A DNA stretch of 64,000 bases from Melastoma dodecandrum (Eukaryota > Streptophyta > Magnoliopsida > Myrtales > Melastomataceae): assembly GCA_029817715.1 (NCBI GenBank), contig JARUPY010000538.1:5890001-5954000 (forward strand), read 5' to 3'. The notes beneath the pieces are model-generated. The model worked only from the letters and a program-made list of their open reading frames with translations. It ran no database searches and was not told where the DNA came from. Numbering within the stretch: position 1 is the first letter of the stretch; each line of letters opens with the position of its first letter. Below are positions 11,203 to 22,461 of the stretch, piece by piece. A program made the position numbers and the translations under genes.

Positions 11203-13851
11203 CTATACAGCCGTCAACCGATGCTCTCCTTGAGCATTAAGAACATTTGTGTTTCTTGGCTCTGAACATTTAAAAATAAAGAAGTTGAAAAAGCACTTAC
11301 AAAGATTCCTATTAGGACAACTACGTCGGTTATGACCTTCCTTTCTACATAACCCACAACTAGTTTTCCGAGTTTTCTCCTTGATATCCATTTCATTACG
11401 TATATGGGATGACTTGGGACGCCCTTTTGGACTGACTCTTGTAGGGTCGGGATTGACTCTCGGAAAAGGATATTTCGACCAATCATCTTTACGATCAAAA
11501 GACTGCCATTTGGAAGCATATACGGCATTCTCACACTCGAATGAGTAGAAATGACTAATGACAGCGATATGATCTACATGCATGTGTGCATAACATGCCA
11601 AAGCATGCGAACAAGGAATGCAATAGATTTGCCACTTCTTGTAGCTGTATTTCCGCGCTTGAAGAAATACATACTTGAGTCGATGTTTTCATCTAGTTTT
11701 CACGTCAAATTTACCCTCCTGTCGATCGAGAAGCACTACTTCGTACCGTTTGGCCGTCTCTAAACCTTTGAACAACTGATTTGTACAAATACTTATAAAA
11801 CTTTCGCCAATTTTCAACGCAGAGTCTGCATCATCCCGTCTGGCTATCCAGTATGATACGCAGTTATACCATATTTTCCTAACAAGAGCCGAAATAGGAA
11901 GATTTCTGGCACCTCTTATAACGGCGTTGTAACTCTCGCTCAAATTCGTAGTCATAAGACCATATCTATAAAAGCCATCCCGACTCAAACACCACTGCTC
12001 TTCATTCATCTTGGTGAAAAACTCGCCAGCTTCTGGCATTGATTCAAACAAGCTTCTAATAATGTTCTTGTACTTCACAGTCATCGATTTCCTCGCTGCG
12101 GCTATCGACTTCCTTTTACAAACAACATTTTTATATCTCTATTGAAATTGCATGCCACATGTCTAAGATAGAACCGCCAATGCGCAAATGGCGGGGTCCA
12201 ACCCACCTGTGGATCATTCACAGCCGCTTGAATGCCAGCATGTCTGTCGGAAATCAGGCATACTCCTCCCGTCTTATCACCAACGACATATCCCTTAAGG
12301 CATCTCAAGAACCAACTCCAAGAATCATAGCTTTCCTCATCAACCAGTGCAAATGTAAGCCGCACAATATAGTTATCCCCGTTCATAGCACATGTAATTA
12401 AGAGTTTATGCCTATATTTACCATATAGAAATGTGCCATCTATACTTACAACTAGCCAACAATGATTAAATACCTGAATAAACTGTCCAAACACCCAAAA
12501 CAGTCTCTGAAAGTGGAATACTTCCACATCGCCAAGATTATAAGTTGCACCCCAATCAACAATTGTTCCAGGGTTGGCAATTCTAATTGCATTCATAAGA
12601 TGCGGCAACTCATTATAAGATTCATCCCATTCGCCGTATTCAACTGCAATCGCCTTCCTCTTTGCATCCCATACTCATCTCCTAGTTACTTTGTATCCGA
12701 ATATATCCTTTATTACATTCCGTAGGAATGACACTTTCACTTCAGGAGATTCTCTAACAAAAGTACGAAAGTAGGGAACCATAAAGTTACAGTCAAGTCG
12801 ATTATGATCTTGAGAAAGCATTGCATTTAAACATGTATGCGGCTCACCAACAATCGTTATTTCAAACTCATCATCACAAGCACGTTGAATCGCGCTTAAT
12901 CTCCACTTGCAACCAGATCCAAACTCAGAGCAAAACACAGACCACGCCGTCTTATCTGACTCCACTTCGTAGTTATAATGGTTCGTGATATGGAACATAT
13001 TCACCGTATGAATGAGATGGTTCTTATGCTTGAATCACATCCCTTTACGAAATTCAACCATAGCGTCCGGATCGTCCGTCATCCTAACATCCTCATCCTC
13101 CTCGAAAATCGCCTTCCCAGTATCGCCACTGTCTAGATAGAATGGTAGATGTTTCTCCAACCGTTTCTTCCTAGAAGGACCAGCCTCATTAACCCCCGAT
13201 ATTCTTAATATTTTCCTCGTTCCCTAAATCAACACCGTTGAACATTTCATCATCAGTATTGGAGTCATCATCGGAATTCACTATTGAATCAACGATATGA
13301 TTCTCATATCGCCAATATATAGTTTCGTTTAGAACTATTTCATCGCCCATATCACGTTCTAAATCTTCAAACGGGTCACCCTCTTCATAATCACCATCCT
13401 CCTCATTCCCCACATTACCACCATATCCGCTACACCCTTCATTCACCGGTACCAATCGACGAATATTTCTACTAACTTTAAAATTTTCCATTCTCTCTTG
13501 CACGACATTTAACCCCTCATTCACATTCACTCCTACGGCTTGCATGTTACTAGCATGCTTACTTCTTGAATTTGTCGTCCTCCCTTCATTGCTAGAATTC
13601 CCAGAAACTGATATCACATAAACTTCTTGAATGCGGTCATCATTTGACATCGCAAACTCACACAATAACCTAACATCCTCATCATCATCAATAGGTACTA
13701 GCACAAAATTTATGCCAGAAGGACCATACGAAGGAACGGGATATCTATGACATATTTCCAGCCTACTGCATTCGTTTAATCTCATTGCATTAGCAATTAC
13801 CCTTTCAAATTGCACATAGTCGACATCAGCAGGTACCTTTATACGTTTCAC
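11203..13851 (-). pseudogene. MURA-like MULE transposase, degenerate
   Basis: From the N-terminus: an acidic region (13189-13851), a MuDR DNA-binding-like segment (12675-13004, with FVRESPEVKVSFLRNV), and a MULE DDE domain (12102-12608). The DDE domain has SIDGTFLYGKY supplying the first Asp, LISDRHAGI the second, and NLSESYNAVIRG near 11925-11950 a likely Glu. Then come a SWIM-type zinc finger (YCIPCSHALACYAH) and a CCHC knuckle (CGLCRKEGHNRRSCP) near 11315-11360. It should bind the TIRs and catalyse cut-and-paste transposition. In-frame stops near 12678, 13027 and 12100 and frame changes between segments make it non-functional as read. Confidence 0.87.
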
Positions 13852-14094
13852 TGGACCCCTATTATAACCTACTCATTGACTACCATGAATAACTTTCCCA
13901 TTACCATATAATAACAAATGAACTTGCGACATTGAAACATAAGATAAAACTTACGTGAATCAGCTAGTTCTTCGAACTTTATAATACCTACAAAAATTCA
14001 AACAACATACCATTAATCATCAAAATAATGGTAACTACAAGAATATTTAGTGCACGCTTCGTAAACGAATAATCGCAGCACTTTTAGGGACATA

Positions 14095-14330
14095 CCACTT
14101 TTAGGGGGTGACGGACGGAGGACGAAGAACGAATTGGGTGACGGGCGACGGGCGTCGGACGACGGAGGTGTCGGAGGTCGGGCCGTCAGAGGTCAGATGG
14201 GGTGACGGGTGACGGGGGGTGGGTTTCGAAGGCGTTGGAGGATGGGGGTGTCGGAGGTCGAGGCGTCGGGCGTCGGGTGTCGGCCGTCGGGGTTTGGGGG
14301 CTCGGAGGTCAGGGGTGAAGGACCCGACTT
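14095..14330. repeat. G-rich, strand-asymmetric degenerate simple repeat inside MULE-A
   Basis: The plus strand is built from variants of GTCGGAG, GACGGGC and GGGTG in close succession, with very few C-rich stretches. It lies between the 5' end of the transposase gene and the right TIR, so it could be part of its promoter or leader. Runs of GGG in one strand are compatible with G-quadruplex or R-loop formation. No coding sense was found. Confidence 0.6.
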
Positions 14331-14334
14331 ATGC

Positions 14335-14715
14335 CTAACGGGGGGCGAGTTTTCAAAACGCGCCTCTTATTGAGTTACTTAAGGGGCAGGACATTCCAAG
14401 GAGGGGCGGGTTAATCCGCCCCCGTCCAACACCCATACCTTCCTTTCATACACTCGGGAATTCGCCCAAGTGTTGAAGGGGGGTTTTCAAAACCCGCCCC
14501 TTGTGCATTCCCCGAAGAGGTTTTCCAAGTGTTGGAGGGGCCGGTTTTAAAAATCCGCCCCTGCATGAGGGCGCGTTTTGAAACCGCGCCCTCTTTGTAA
14601 ACGGAAGGGCGTGTTTTCAAAATACATCCATTTGACTGTAAAACCGTATTTTACAAAACTAGGACCGCATTTCGCAAAAATTTTTTAAAACTAACCGTAG
14701 TTTCGTGCAAAACTC
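14335..14715. repeat. Right TIR and subterminal palindrome cluster of MULE-A
   Basis: Inverted partner of the left TIR, ending CAAAACTC at 14715. Five short palindromes of the same design (GC-rich arms, AAAA/TTTT centre) occur near 14341-14368, 14476-14502, 14536-14564, 14570-14592 and 14605-14632. The right side has more palindromes than the left. Confidence 0.8.
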
Positions 14716-14768
14716 CAAGAAAATGGACCAAAAGCACGTTACGGAGTCTAAGCATGTTATAGCCCGTT

Positions 14769-15040
14769 TGGTTTTAGGAAATTTTGGAGGGAATAGAATG
14801 GGAAGGAAAAAAAATATAATGAATAGGAAGGGAATTGCTTAAAAAAATAATGTATTTAGTTCAAGGACGAAGAAGAGAAGGAGATGGGAATTGAATGAGC
14901 AAGGAAATGACCATTCCTTAGCTCATATAGGGAATGTCCATTCCCTTGCTCATTCCATTCTCCTCCCGTTTTCCTCCTTCAATTAAACACACCATTTTCT
15001 TAAGCAATTCCCCTTTTAATCTCTATATTTTTTCTCCAGT
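14769..15040. mobile_element. Small foldback element (MITE-like)
   Basis: An inverted repeat of about 38 bp joins about 14804-14841 and 15000-15037 (shared core GGGAATTGCTTAA). A second nested inverted repeat lies inside (GAATGAGCAAGG against CCTTGCTCATTC). The left side begins with GTTTGGTTTT, common at ends of plant MITEs. Superfamily and target duplication were not resolved. Confidence 0.6.
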
Positions 15041-16330
15041 CCAAAAAGCAAGCATGCTATAAAAGTTATGTTCCCAGGTAAAATTAGGCGGGATGTTGCC
15101 TATTCTATCCAATGTGAAAGTTCAAAGGGTCATCTAGAGTTGTTGTCAGATGAAAATAGAAAAAAAACATAGCCAAGATGAGGGGGAGACAGCGAGAAGG
15201 AGATGTGACCCCGGATTTCTATCGCGGTTTATCTCAGCCCGTGCGAGGTTCAGTGAATCGGGAGTTTCCACATATTACATTATTGGAACTTCATGAAATT
15301 TTAAGGAAGTATTTCTTACTCGAGGTCCTTTATTCTGAACGGTGGAGATTGCTATTGGAGTCTTCTAGCGGATGATTTTGCCCTGTTTCTGAGATGACCA
15401 GATTTGGAGTTATCGATTTCAGCTTCTTCTCTTTGAGTTCTTAAGGGCAGTGATTACCAAGATACTTTCTTGATGTTACGTTGAGTAAAGGAAATGTTTT
15501 CGTGTTGGTTATCGTCGCTTGAGAAGAACACTTGTGTACCCACTCCATTGATGATTTAGTGAAAGATTTGGTGGCGTCTTTGGGCCATAGTTTTACGCCC
15601 CACATTAAGAAGGTTTCCACATTTGTTCCTCATTACTTGTTTTCGCTATGAGTAATCCTTCTAGCCTTAAAAAAGTCATTCAACGAATTCTGGGGTGTGT
15701 TCGATCTTGTTACATCTCATCAAGTAGATAGTTTCGAAATTATAAAAATAATACCTCGAAGTCACTCGAAATCACCTTTGTTAAAAAAACTCGGATCGAA
15801 CCTGGATGAATCAGAACAAAACTACAGAAAACACTTCAACAAAAAAATTCCCATTTTCTTCTTCAATTCTGCAGAAAATAGGACAAATCATTATAGTTCA
15901 TAAATTTAAATGAGAAAATACGTTAGACTTTGATAGTATACTTGATCATATGTGTCTGGCCAGTCTTTTATGCTTTTACTCTCAAAGTTTCATTTTTCTT
16001 TTGCTTTGACAAATAGATAAGCCCAGAATCTCCAGCCAATTTATTGAAAATCACTCAAATAAAGTTATTATATAATTAATTAGTTGTGTGCTCCACGAAT
16101 TTATCGAAAATGTAATTAATAAATAAAAATTACTAAAATTTAAGTATTAATTTTTTTAATTCGAAAATTAAAAATTTTATACTTTTAAAATTAAATTTTA
16201 ATACATAATAATAATAATTATTTAATTTAAAGGAAAAAAAAACAACATGTTGGGTAATTATTTGGATCTTATATGACTTTTTTTTTTATTTAGAGTATTT
16301 AAAGGATGATGTTTGGATTGGATGTCAATA
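15041..16330. other. Intergenic, no gene recognised
   Basis: Moderately AT-rich. Short open frames near 15178-15375 and 15697-15903 lack recognisable domains or splice context. 16060-16330 is very AT-rich with poly-A/T tracts, as expected downstream of the F-box gene that ends at 16369. Confidence 0.6.
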
Positions 16331-16368
16331 ATAATTATATAAAAAAAAAGAAGAAGATAGCTTTTTTA

Positions 16369-17457
16369 TCAAGCCGCGGGGTCGCATAGGCGAGCCAGAT
16401 TCCATGGCGCGCAGTACAAATCCACGGCGCAGGGCAATCCGTTCTGTATACAACATTTGAAGGACTGGTTATTGAGATCATGCACCACGAAGCATCTGTC
16501 TGTCCAGAAGCTCCCCGCAAGAATCACTTTATCATGGCATGAGTAAGTTCCCAGGATGCGGTTTGTTAAACAAAGCGGCCCATCAAGACGGATGCTAAAC
16601 TGTCTGCTCCATCCTTGGCTCCCTCCGTCGCGGAGCACCCATATGACAAGCCAGAAACTGAGCGAGAGGTCGCATAGTGCCAGAGATCCTGCCACGTCGA
16701 TCAAGTCCACCCGCCTGTACCTTTTGTCCATGTCCCCCGGGGTCGAGAGCTTCCTGAAACTTTCGTTCCCGACGTCGAACGAGATTATGCTTCTCCGATT
16801 GGGCTCGCTCGAAATCCAATTTAAAGTCCCACAGACGTAAGCTCCGGCAGTTTTCGTCCTCTGCTTGAAGATTCCGTTGCTGGATACAAACTGACGAGGG
16901 CCATGGGAATACCTCCAGCATTTGTTCTTGAAGTCGAATATGGCAGCCCCGAGCTCATTGCGCAGCGTGTCCCGGACCAGAAGCTGAACTAGCTTGTAAG
17001 TTTTTGTCATGGGATCAAAACCCAGAGCCAGGTTGTCGAACAGGCCCGGTTGATAAGGCGATCCCGGAACTCTGACCACCTCTTTTGTCGAGGGGTTAAC
17101 TATAGCGCTCTCGATGATACGGGACCTGACACGTCTTCCCAGGAGGACAAAGCCATTGCAAGAGCGCATCCCGCCTGAGCACTTATGCCGAAATCCGACG
17201 AGCTCAGGGAAATTCGCTATCGGCCTGGCTTTCAACTCGCCTCCTTCTATTCTGATCATGTACATGATCGGCCCCGTTTCCTTGTCTCCATCCGAGCAGC
17301 CCAAAATCGTCGATTCCTCCAGCCGTAAGTTCTTCCGAAAATACGGATCATCTATTATGCTTAGCCATGACTTGCATACCCTTCTGGACCGCACGAGCAT
17401 TCGTACCGACAGTCTGGACAGTATGTCATGCAAAATGATCGTTGGGAGGTCGTCCAT
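16369..17457 (-). CDS. F-box protein with F-box-associated domain
   Basis: A single uninterrupted frame of 362 codons from ATG at 17457. Residues 1-45 form the F-box (DDLPTIILHDILSRLSVRML, then RRVCKSWLSIIDDPYF). The remainder is an F-box-associated/kelch-like C-terminal domain with CNGFVLLGRR, NPSTKEVVRVP and LALGFDPMTKTYKLVQL. Such proteins are substrate adaptors of SCF (SKP1-CUL1-F-box) ubiquitin ligases; the substrate cannot be read from sequence. The frame is open further upstream (to 17643), but the ATG at 17457 places the F-box at the N-terminus as usual in this family. Intact, single exon, isolated between transposons. Confidence 0.9.
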   Translation of the reverse strand: MDDLPTIILHDILSRLSVRMLVRSRRVCKSWLSIIDDPYFRKNLRLEESTILGCSDGDKETGPIMYMIRIEGGELKARPIANFPELVGFRHKCSGGMRSCNGFVLLGRRVRSRIIESAIVNPSTKEVVRVPGSPYQPGLFDNLALGFDPMTKTYKLVQLLVRDTLRNELGAAIFDFKNKCWRYSHGPRQFVSSNGIFKQRTKTAGAYVCGTLNWISSEPNRRSIISFDVGNESFRKLSTPGDMDKRYRRVDLIDVAGSLALCDLSLSFWLVIWVLRDGGSQGWSRQFSIRLDGPLCLTNRILGTYSCHDKVILAGSFWTDRCFVVHDLNNQSFKCCIQNGLPCAVDLYCAPWNLARLCDPAA

Positions 17458-17689
17458 GCTCCTTCCGAATGGATTCCTCGACTTGCACGGCAGTCCATTA
17501 ACCTGCAAAACGACGCACCCTGGTTTCAAAACTACAGTCCGCATAAAGATTAAAACTCCACCCCAGACGCAGACTACTGCAGAACCTCCCCGGGACCGCG
17601 ACAATCCTGCCGTGTAAATCCCGAAACCAGCACTCCGATTCACAATTACGCGTTGGAAGATCTAACAAACGGTCATCTGAACCTAACAT

Positions 17690-18542
17690 CGAGAGATTAA
17701 GGGACCACCGACATGTTCTATTGGGATACGTTGCCGTTGGTTGCCGCCTCCGCCATCCACCGGCATCTTCGACCTGTTAACGGCGCCCACTCCTTGCCAT
17801 AGGGTTAAACAAATCCATGTCTAAAATGGGATTTCGAGATTTTGATTATTAATTTTATCATATTTAAAATACTACTGAAGATTTTGTTGTTTTATCAAGA
17901 ATTATAGTAATACTTCAAAAATAAAATAAAATAAAATCAATAAAAGATGACTTGGTTAAGTCTATATTAATTGGTAGGTACTGAACTTTCAAGCGGCCTC
18001 ATAAATAAAAGAAATTGAAATTTAATTTAATTTTTGAACGCCATTCACTTTGACTTATATGAATTTATATTTTTTATTTTAATCAATTTTATTTTATTTA
18101 TTTTTCTCGTTATAAATTTTTTACATTCTATAAAATAGTAGGATATCACATCGATTTTGATTATAATATATATGATGGTATCGAATTTACTTAAATATTG
18201 TAAGAAAATACTTTTTAAAAATCTTACCATTTTTTTTAAATTGATGATATGAGCTTGCTGAATTTCACCCCAATAATAACATTAAAAAATTACGCTCTTT
18301 GTATTATTTGATTTATATAAACATACTACGATGAATTGCTACTTTGCAATTAGAAACTGTTATTTGCACCATCAATTCCTTTGATTAGCTATTATTATAA
18401 TCATGAATTACTTTCTTCACCGAGGCCGGAGATGAAGCTCACTCCCGTAGACGGGATCCAAGCATCCCCGACGATGAGATTTCGGATGGGGATCTTGAGT
18501 GTAAGTGTGAGAGGGACCGTGGTGCAGAGGTTGAACCTCCTC
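17690..18542. other. Intergenic, AT-rich
   Basis: Upstream flank of the F-box gene, then strongly AT-rich sequence (17820-18380). No gene or clear repeat was found here. The stretch 18420-18540 has a more GC-balanced composition, but its short open frame has no recognisable domain. Confidence 0.6.
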
Positions 18543-18555
18543 CCAAAATACAAAG

Positions 18556-18760
18556 TCACGCCTAAAATTCCGTGTCAGAAAGTCCCGTGAGTTCGGACAT
18601 GTAATCGCCGAAAACCGTCGACATTAGAAACTGTTCAGACATGTCGGCGATTGTTCAGATATGTGTGCGTTTTTTTTTTCCTACATGTTCATATATGTCT
18701 ATATGCTTTTATATTATGTCCGAACTCACGGGAGTTACGGACACGAAATTTTAGCCTTGA
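18556..18760. mobile_element. 205-bp MITE-like element with terminal inverted repeats
   Basis: The ends pair as inverted repeats over about 45 bp (TCACGCCTAAAATT at the left against AATTTTAGCCTTGA at the right, continuing to CCCGTGAGTTCGGAC). It is flanked by CCAAAATACAAAG (18543-18555) and CCAAAATACAAAAG (18761-18774), a duplication differing by one base. The interior contains a T-rich run. It is non-coding and non-autonomous. Confidence 0.75.
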
Positions 18761-18774
18761 CCAAAATACAAAAG

Positions 18775-21370
18775 GTGATATGTGACGATATCAACTTTAC
18801 AAGGCGCTCTATTCTCTAAAGGATGGATACTTTGGTGACGGATACACGCAGCTAGAAAGGATGGTTCAGGGGCTGACCGCACAGCCGGAGAAACTCATTT
18901 GTGATGGTTGAGAAGACAGGTTCTGTTTAAACATTACCCCTTTTGTATCCACGCAACGATTGTTAGTGGATTTTCATGTCTTTTGTAAGCACTTCTGAGG
19001 CACCCTAACCCCGTATGTCCTTCTTGTGACAGCAACACCATGAATAAAGCGGTGATGCATTCAATTAGTGAGGCATCATATGTTTACTACTTTTCATATC
19101 TTTTTGATATGGCAAAAATGGAGAAAAGTATAACTTAGACTAAGGGGGGAGTCTAACTTTATTCGAGGAGTAAACGTCGTGAGGGTGCGTTACATTAAAT
19201 TTTGTCATCAACCAAAAAAAAAAAAAAAGTATTGATGAGCAGTGAGTGACGGGGGAGAGTGTTGACGTTAGTTGTTCTAATGTAATGAAAACTACGTCGT
19301 GTCGATGTAAAAGTAAAACTAACGTGAACATTAAAAAATGATTGAATAAAAATCTTATCTTATCATTTAATTAAAGTCAATTATGGTAATATAATTGAGT
19401 AGAAACAGCTTTCAAATTATTTTCACGATTTAAAGGAAAATATATTTAACAAAAGGATAACAAATATTTTCTAGATTAACTACAAAAATGACGTGAATGG
19501 AATGAGTTTGAATTTTCATATTTGAATTCAATTAAGACGGTAGTTATTTTAATTGATTCGTTATATCAATCATGATTTCGAGTGATTGTATAATACTTTA
19601 GAAGAAGGAAATATTCATTCGACTATGGAAATGTCAATTGAGAAGTTTCATACTGAATTAATTTTGCTAAACAATGGAGGTCAGTCCAAGTGATCATTAT
19701 AACACGGATTATTATTTTCTTATTAAAATAAGGCCCTTTAGTATCGACACCATAACCTCATAATTGGAGATATAATTTTGTGTGGTAAGGTGAGAGATGA
19801 GCGAGTCGAGTGATTATCTTGACTTGATTCTCTCATATTCTGTGTGCGTGAGAGATCAGGGAGATGTGTGTTCAACCTATTTGTCCAAAGAGAGCTGTGT
19901 TTTCTCCAGAGCGTCAATGAGGTGAATTCATAACCATTGCTTTGTGTCTTAGGTATTTATTACATTAACTAGTTGCTAACATTAAGAAGTTGTTACTGAT
20001 ATATCATTTTCAGAAAATTATGAACCGACATAGTTTGTACAATTAGGCACACATTTATGGGTGCGTGTCATAAGTCTCATGCTTGTAAGGTAGAGAAGTG
20101 TGGCAACACCACCATAATTAAAAAGATCCTCCTGAGCACATGTGTTGTGCAGAAGTCTCAACCTCCTAGAGCATATTGTATGGGAGCACATATTATGGGA
20201 TGGATAACGAGTCATGATCATGGTAGCCGTGCACGTCTTTACTGTGTGGAAGATGGACACCAGACTTTGTTGTATTAGAAGACACCAGACTTGGTTGTAT
20301 TAGAAGTTATGTTCTGCTATCTGGGGAGCTACTTTGTAACTTTACTTTATTTTGTCCATTGTTATTCTTTGTAGTGTTGTCTCTATGTTCTGCTTAAAAG
20401 CAGATCTGAGGAGTAAATTAACTATTTCCCTTGCGAATGACCATCATCTATGTGAGAGCAACCATCTCCTGTGCAATAATCGACTACTAAGCGAGAAGCA
20501 GTCTTATGTTACGTGTCGAGACAATATTATTGTGTGTAAGACTTTATAAGCATTGTGCAAATGTATTTTGTACCCATTAATTATATAATGGAAATTACCT
20601 TGTTGGAGACGGTGAACGTTGGTCAGTAAGACCAAACCACCATAAATAATTGTGTCTATTTCGGTGGACTACTCTCTTAGGTTTGATCAATGGATCATAC
20701 CGAGTGACAATTACAACAACCAGATCCCCAAGTATCAGCAACAATTTGCTATTCGATGCAAATCCTTTGTTCAGATGCTTCCACAATCCTTATTCTTTGA
20801 ATATATAACTTTTAATTAACTAATAACCGACGAAAAAGTGTACAATACTAATTCACTTCCCTCTTAGTGTGCTTAACGGGACCGACACTTACAGAATTCC
20901 CATCCTCCGTTGATCACAACACAATAAAAGCCGTTTGTCTCTGGTTGGTGGTATGATCACTTTTCATTCGAATGACCTCGTAATATCCAATCGAACCCAT
21001 AATGGTGGTTCTTCTCATCATTCTCAATCGCAAATACTGAAAACACCTCAAAATTAGAATATAGAGAAATCGTTTCTGAAACATGGGGATGGCGACTGTA
21101 TCTGTATCCCCATATTTCGATCCATGCTGGTATGGACAAATTGCTCGCATTTCCCACTGCTAATTCCGTGCATGAAAATCAAAGCATAAAAGAAACAATG
21201 GGTGGTAAAATATTTGGTGTCTTGAAAATCCACTGTTGTTACAAATGAATGACTCAAACCTTTTACTCGCCCTTTGATTTATCCATGACCGGTGAGAGTC
21301 AACCTCAATCAAGATAACACGGGAAAAAGCCTTCTTTCGAAGAGGTATGTTCCTTGATTCCGCAAACTAT
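18775..21370. other. Intergenic, no gene recognised
   Basis: Mixed AT-rich sequence. Short frames around 20018-20278 and 20914-21257 do not resemble any family I know and show no splice continuity. One notable item is a 25-bp tandem duplication at 20256-20305 with a single mismatch. Confidence 0.55.
20256..20305. repeat. 25-bp tandem duplication
   Basis: 20256-20280 and 20281-20305 are direct tandem copies beginning GACACCAGACTT, with one T/G mismatch. It looks like a recent replication slippage or repair event. Confidence 0.85.
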
Positions 21371-21603
21371 TTGCGAAATATGGTTCTTAGGTTCAAAATT
21401 TATTGACTAATGCCCTTAAACACTGATTTCGTTCATTACGTAAATTGGCACTTCAAACACCAATTTTGCCTAATATAAATGAGAAAATTGATGTTTAAAA
21501 CCCTGACTTCCTTTTGGGAGGTTGATATCGGCTGTTTTAAGGGCATTAGTTAGGGAATTTAAGAACTTCCAATCCTTTTTTATGAAATATTTTCGCAACT
21601 AAT
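21371..21603. mobile_element. Foldback element remnant
   Basis: Inverted repeat arms join about 21371-21421 with about 21534-21603. Shared blocks, in order from the outside, are TTGCGAAA, GTTCTTA and ACTAATGCCCTTAAA. The interior also has a weaker self-complementary pair. It is non-coding and consistent with a decayed MITE; target duplications were not identified. Confidence 0.55.
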
Positions 21604-22452
21604 GTTACATTGGAACATAAATCTTCTTTCGGGATCAAACCGTGTAATGAAGGGACCGACGGTTACACGTTCAAAAGAATGAACTCGAACTATAATGTCT
21701 TTTCGGTTTTATCTTAGACTTAACCTCCATGTGCATTTAATGAAAAAAGAAGAGTGTACGAAACCCGTAATATTAAATAATCATATTACCAAAAAGAATA
21801 ATGTCAATGTAGAGGGAAATCATATAACATTCTAAACAAAAAATGGGACGTGTGGCTACGAACCCTCTTCATTGTATAACGACAAGGTGTTGTTGAGACC
21901 ATGCAATTTTGGTTCGTTGTCATGTGGTAGTTTTGAGTCCATTCACATGTGGTAAATTTGGGGTGCTGATCACTCGAGAAGATATTGTACACGAGAGTAA
22001 TTGGATAAAGACTCCATACAGGAGATTATGTATACTTGCACAAAATCTAAAAGTATATTAAAATATTATTGGTAAATATTTGATTGGTGATAGAGGAAGA
22101 AAACACCGTTGATTTAAATAAGGATTAGATTCTTTCAAATTTGGAGAACGTGAATCAATCATATTGACATGGCAAACATGTATCAACTAGCTGCTCAAAG
22201 ATACCTATGAAAATCCCAACTGAATGCTCTTCACATGAAGCGCAACGCTGAAGGCACATTTGCCTTTCTTATTTTCCTTTTCTAGACTTTTTGTTTCATG
22301 CAATCTTGGCACCAACTATATTCTTGTTTCCATATAGATATGCCTTTTCAATTTAATGAAGTCCTTGTTCCTTTTATTTTATGGATGACGACAAAAAAAG
22401 GATGACAACATTTTTATCTAAATCGAAAAGGCTGTAATCCGATTGCCTATGA
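21604..22452. other. Intergenic, no gene recognised
   Basis: AT-rich sequence with no coding frame worth naming and no clear repeat. It is the left flank of the large palindrome. Confidence 0.6.
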
Positions 22453-22461
22453 TCTCTGCTC

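Larger units (their letters stand above)
8714..14715 (-). mobile_element. MULE-A: Mutator-like element with long TIRs, transposase and PMD relics
   Basis: The element starts GAGTTTTG and ends CAAAACTC. The 10-bp sequence CAAGAAAATG flanks both sides exactly (8704-8713 and 14716-14725). Terminal inverted repeats pair over about 250 bp by eye (about 8714-8975 with about 14490-14715). Inside, on the minus strand, are a MURA-like transposase relic (11203-13851) and a plant mobile domain relic (9355-11086). Mutator-type elements make 8-11 bp duplications, which agrees. Several stops and frameshifts make the element non-autonomous. It lies 187 bp upstream of the RED start codon. Confidence 0.92.
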
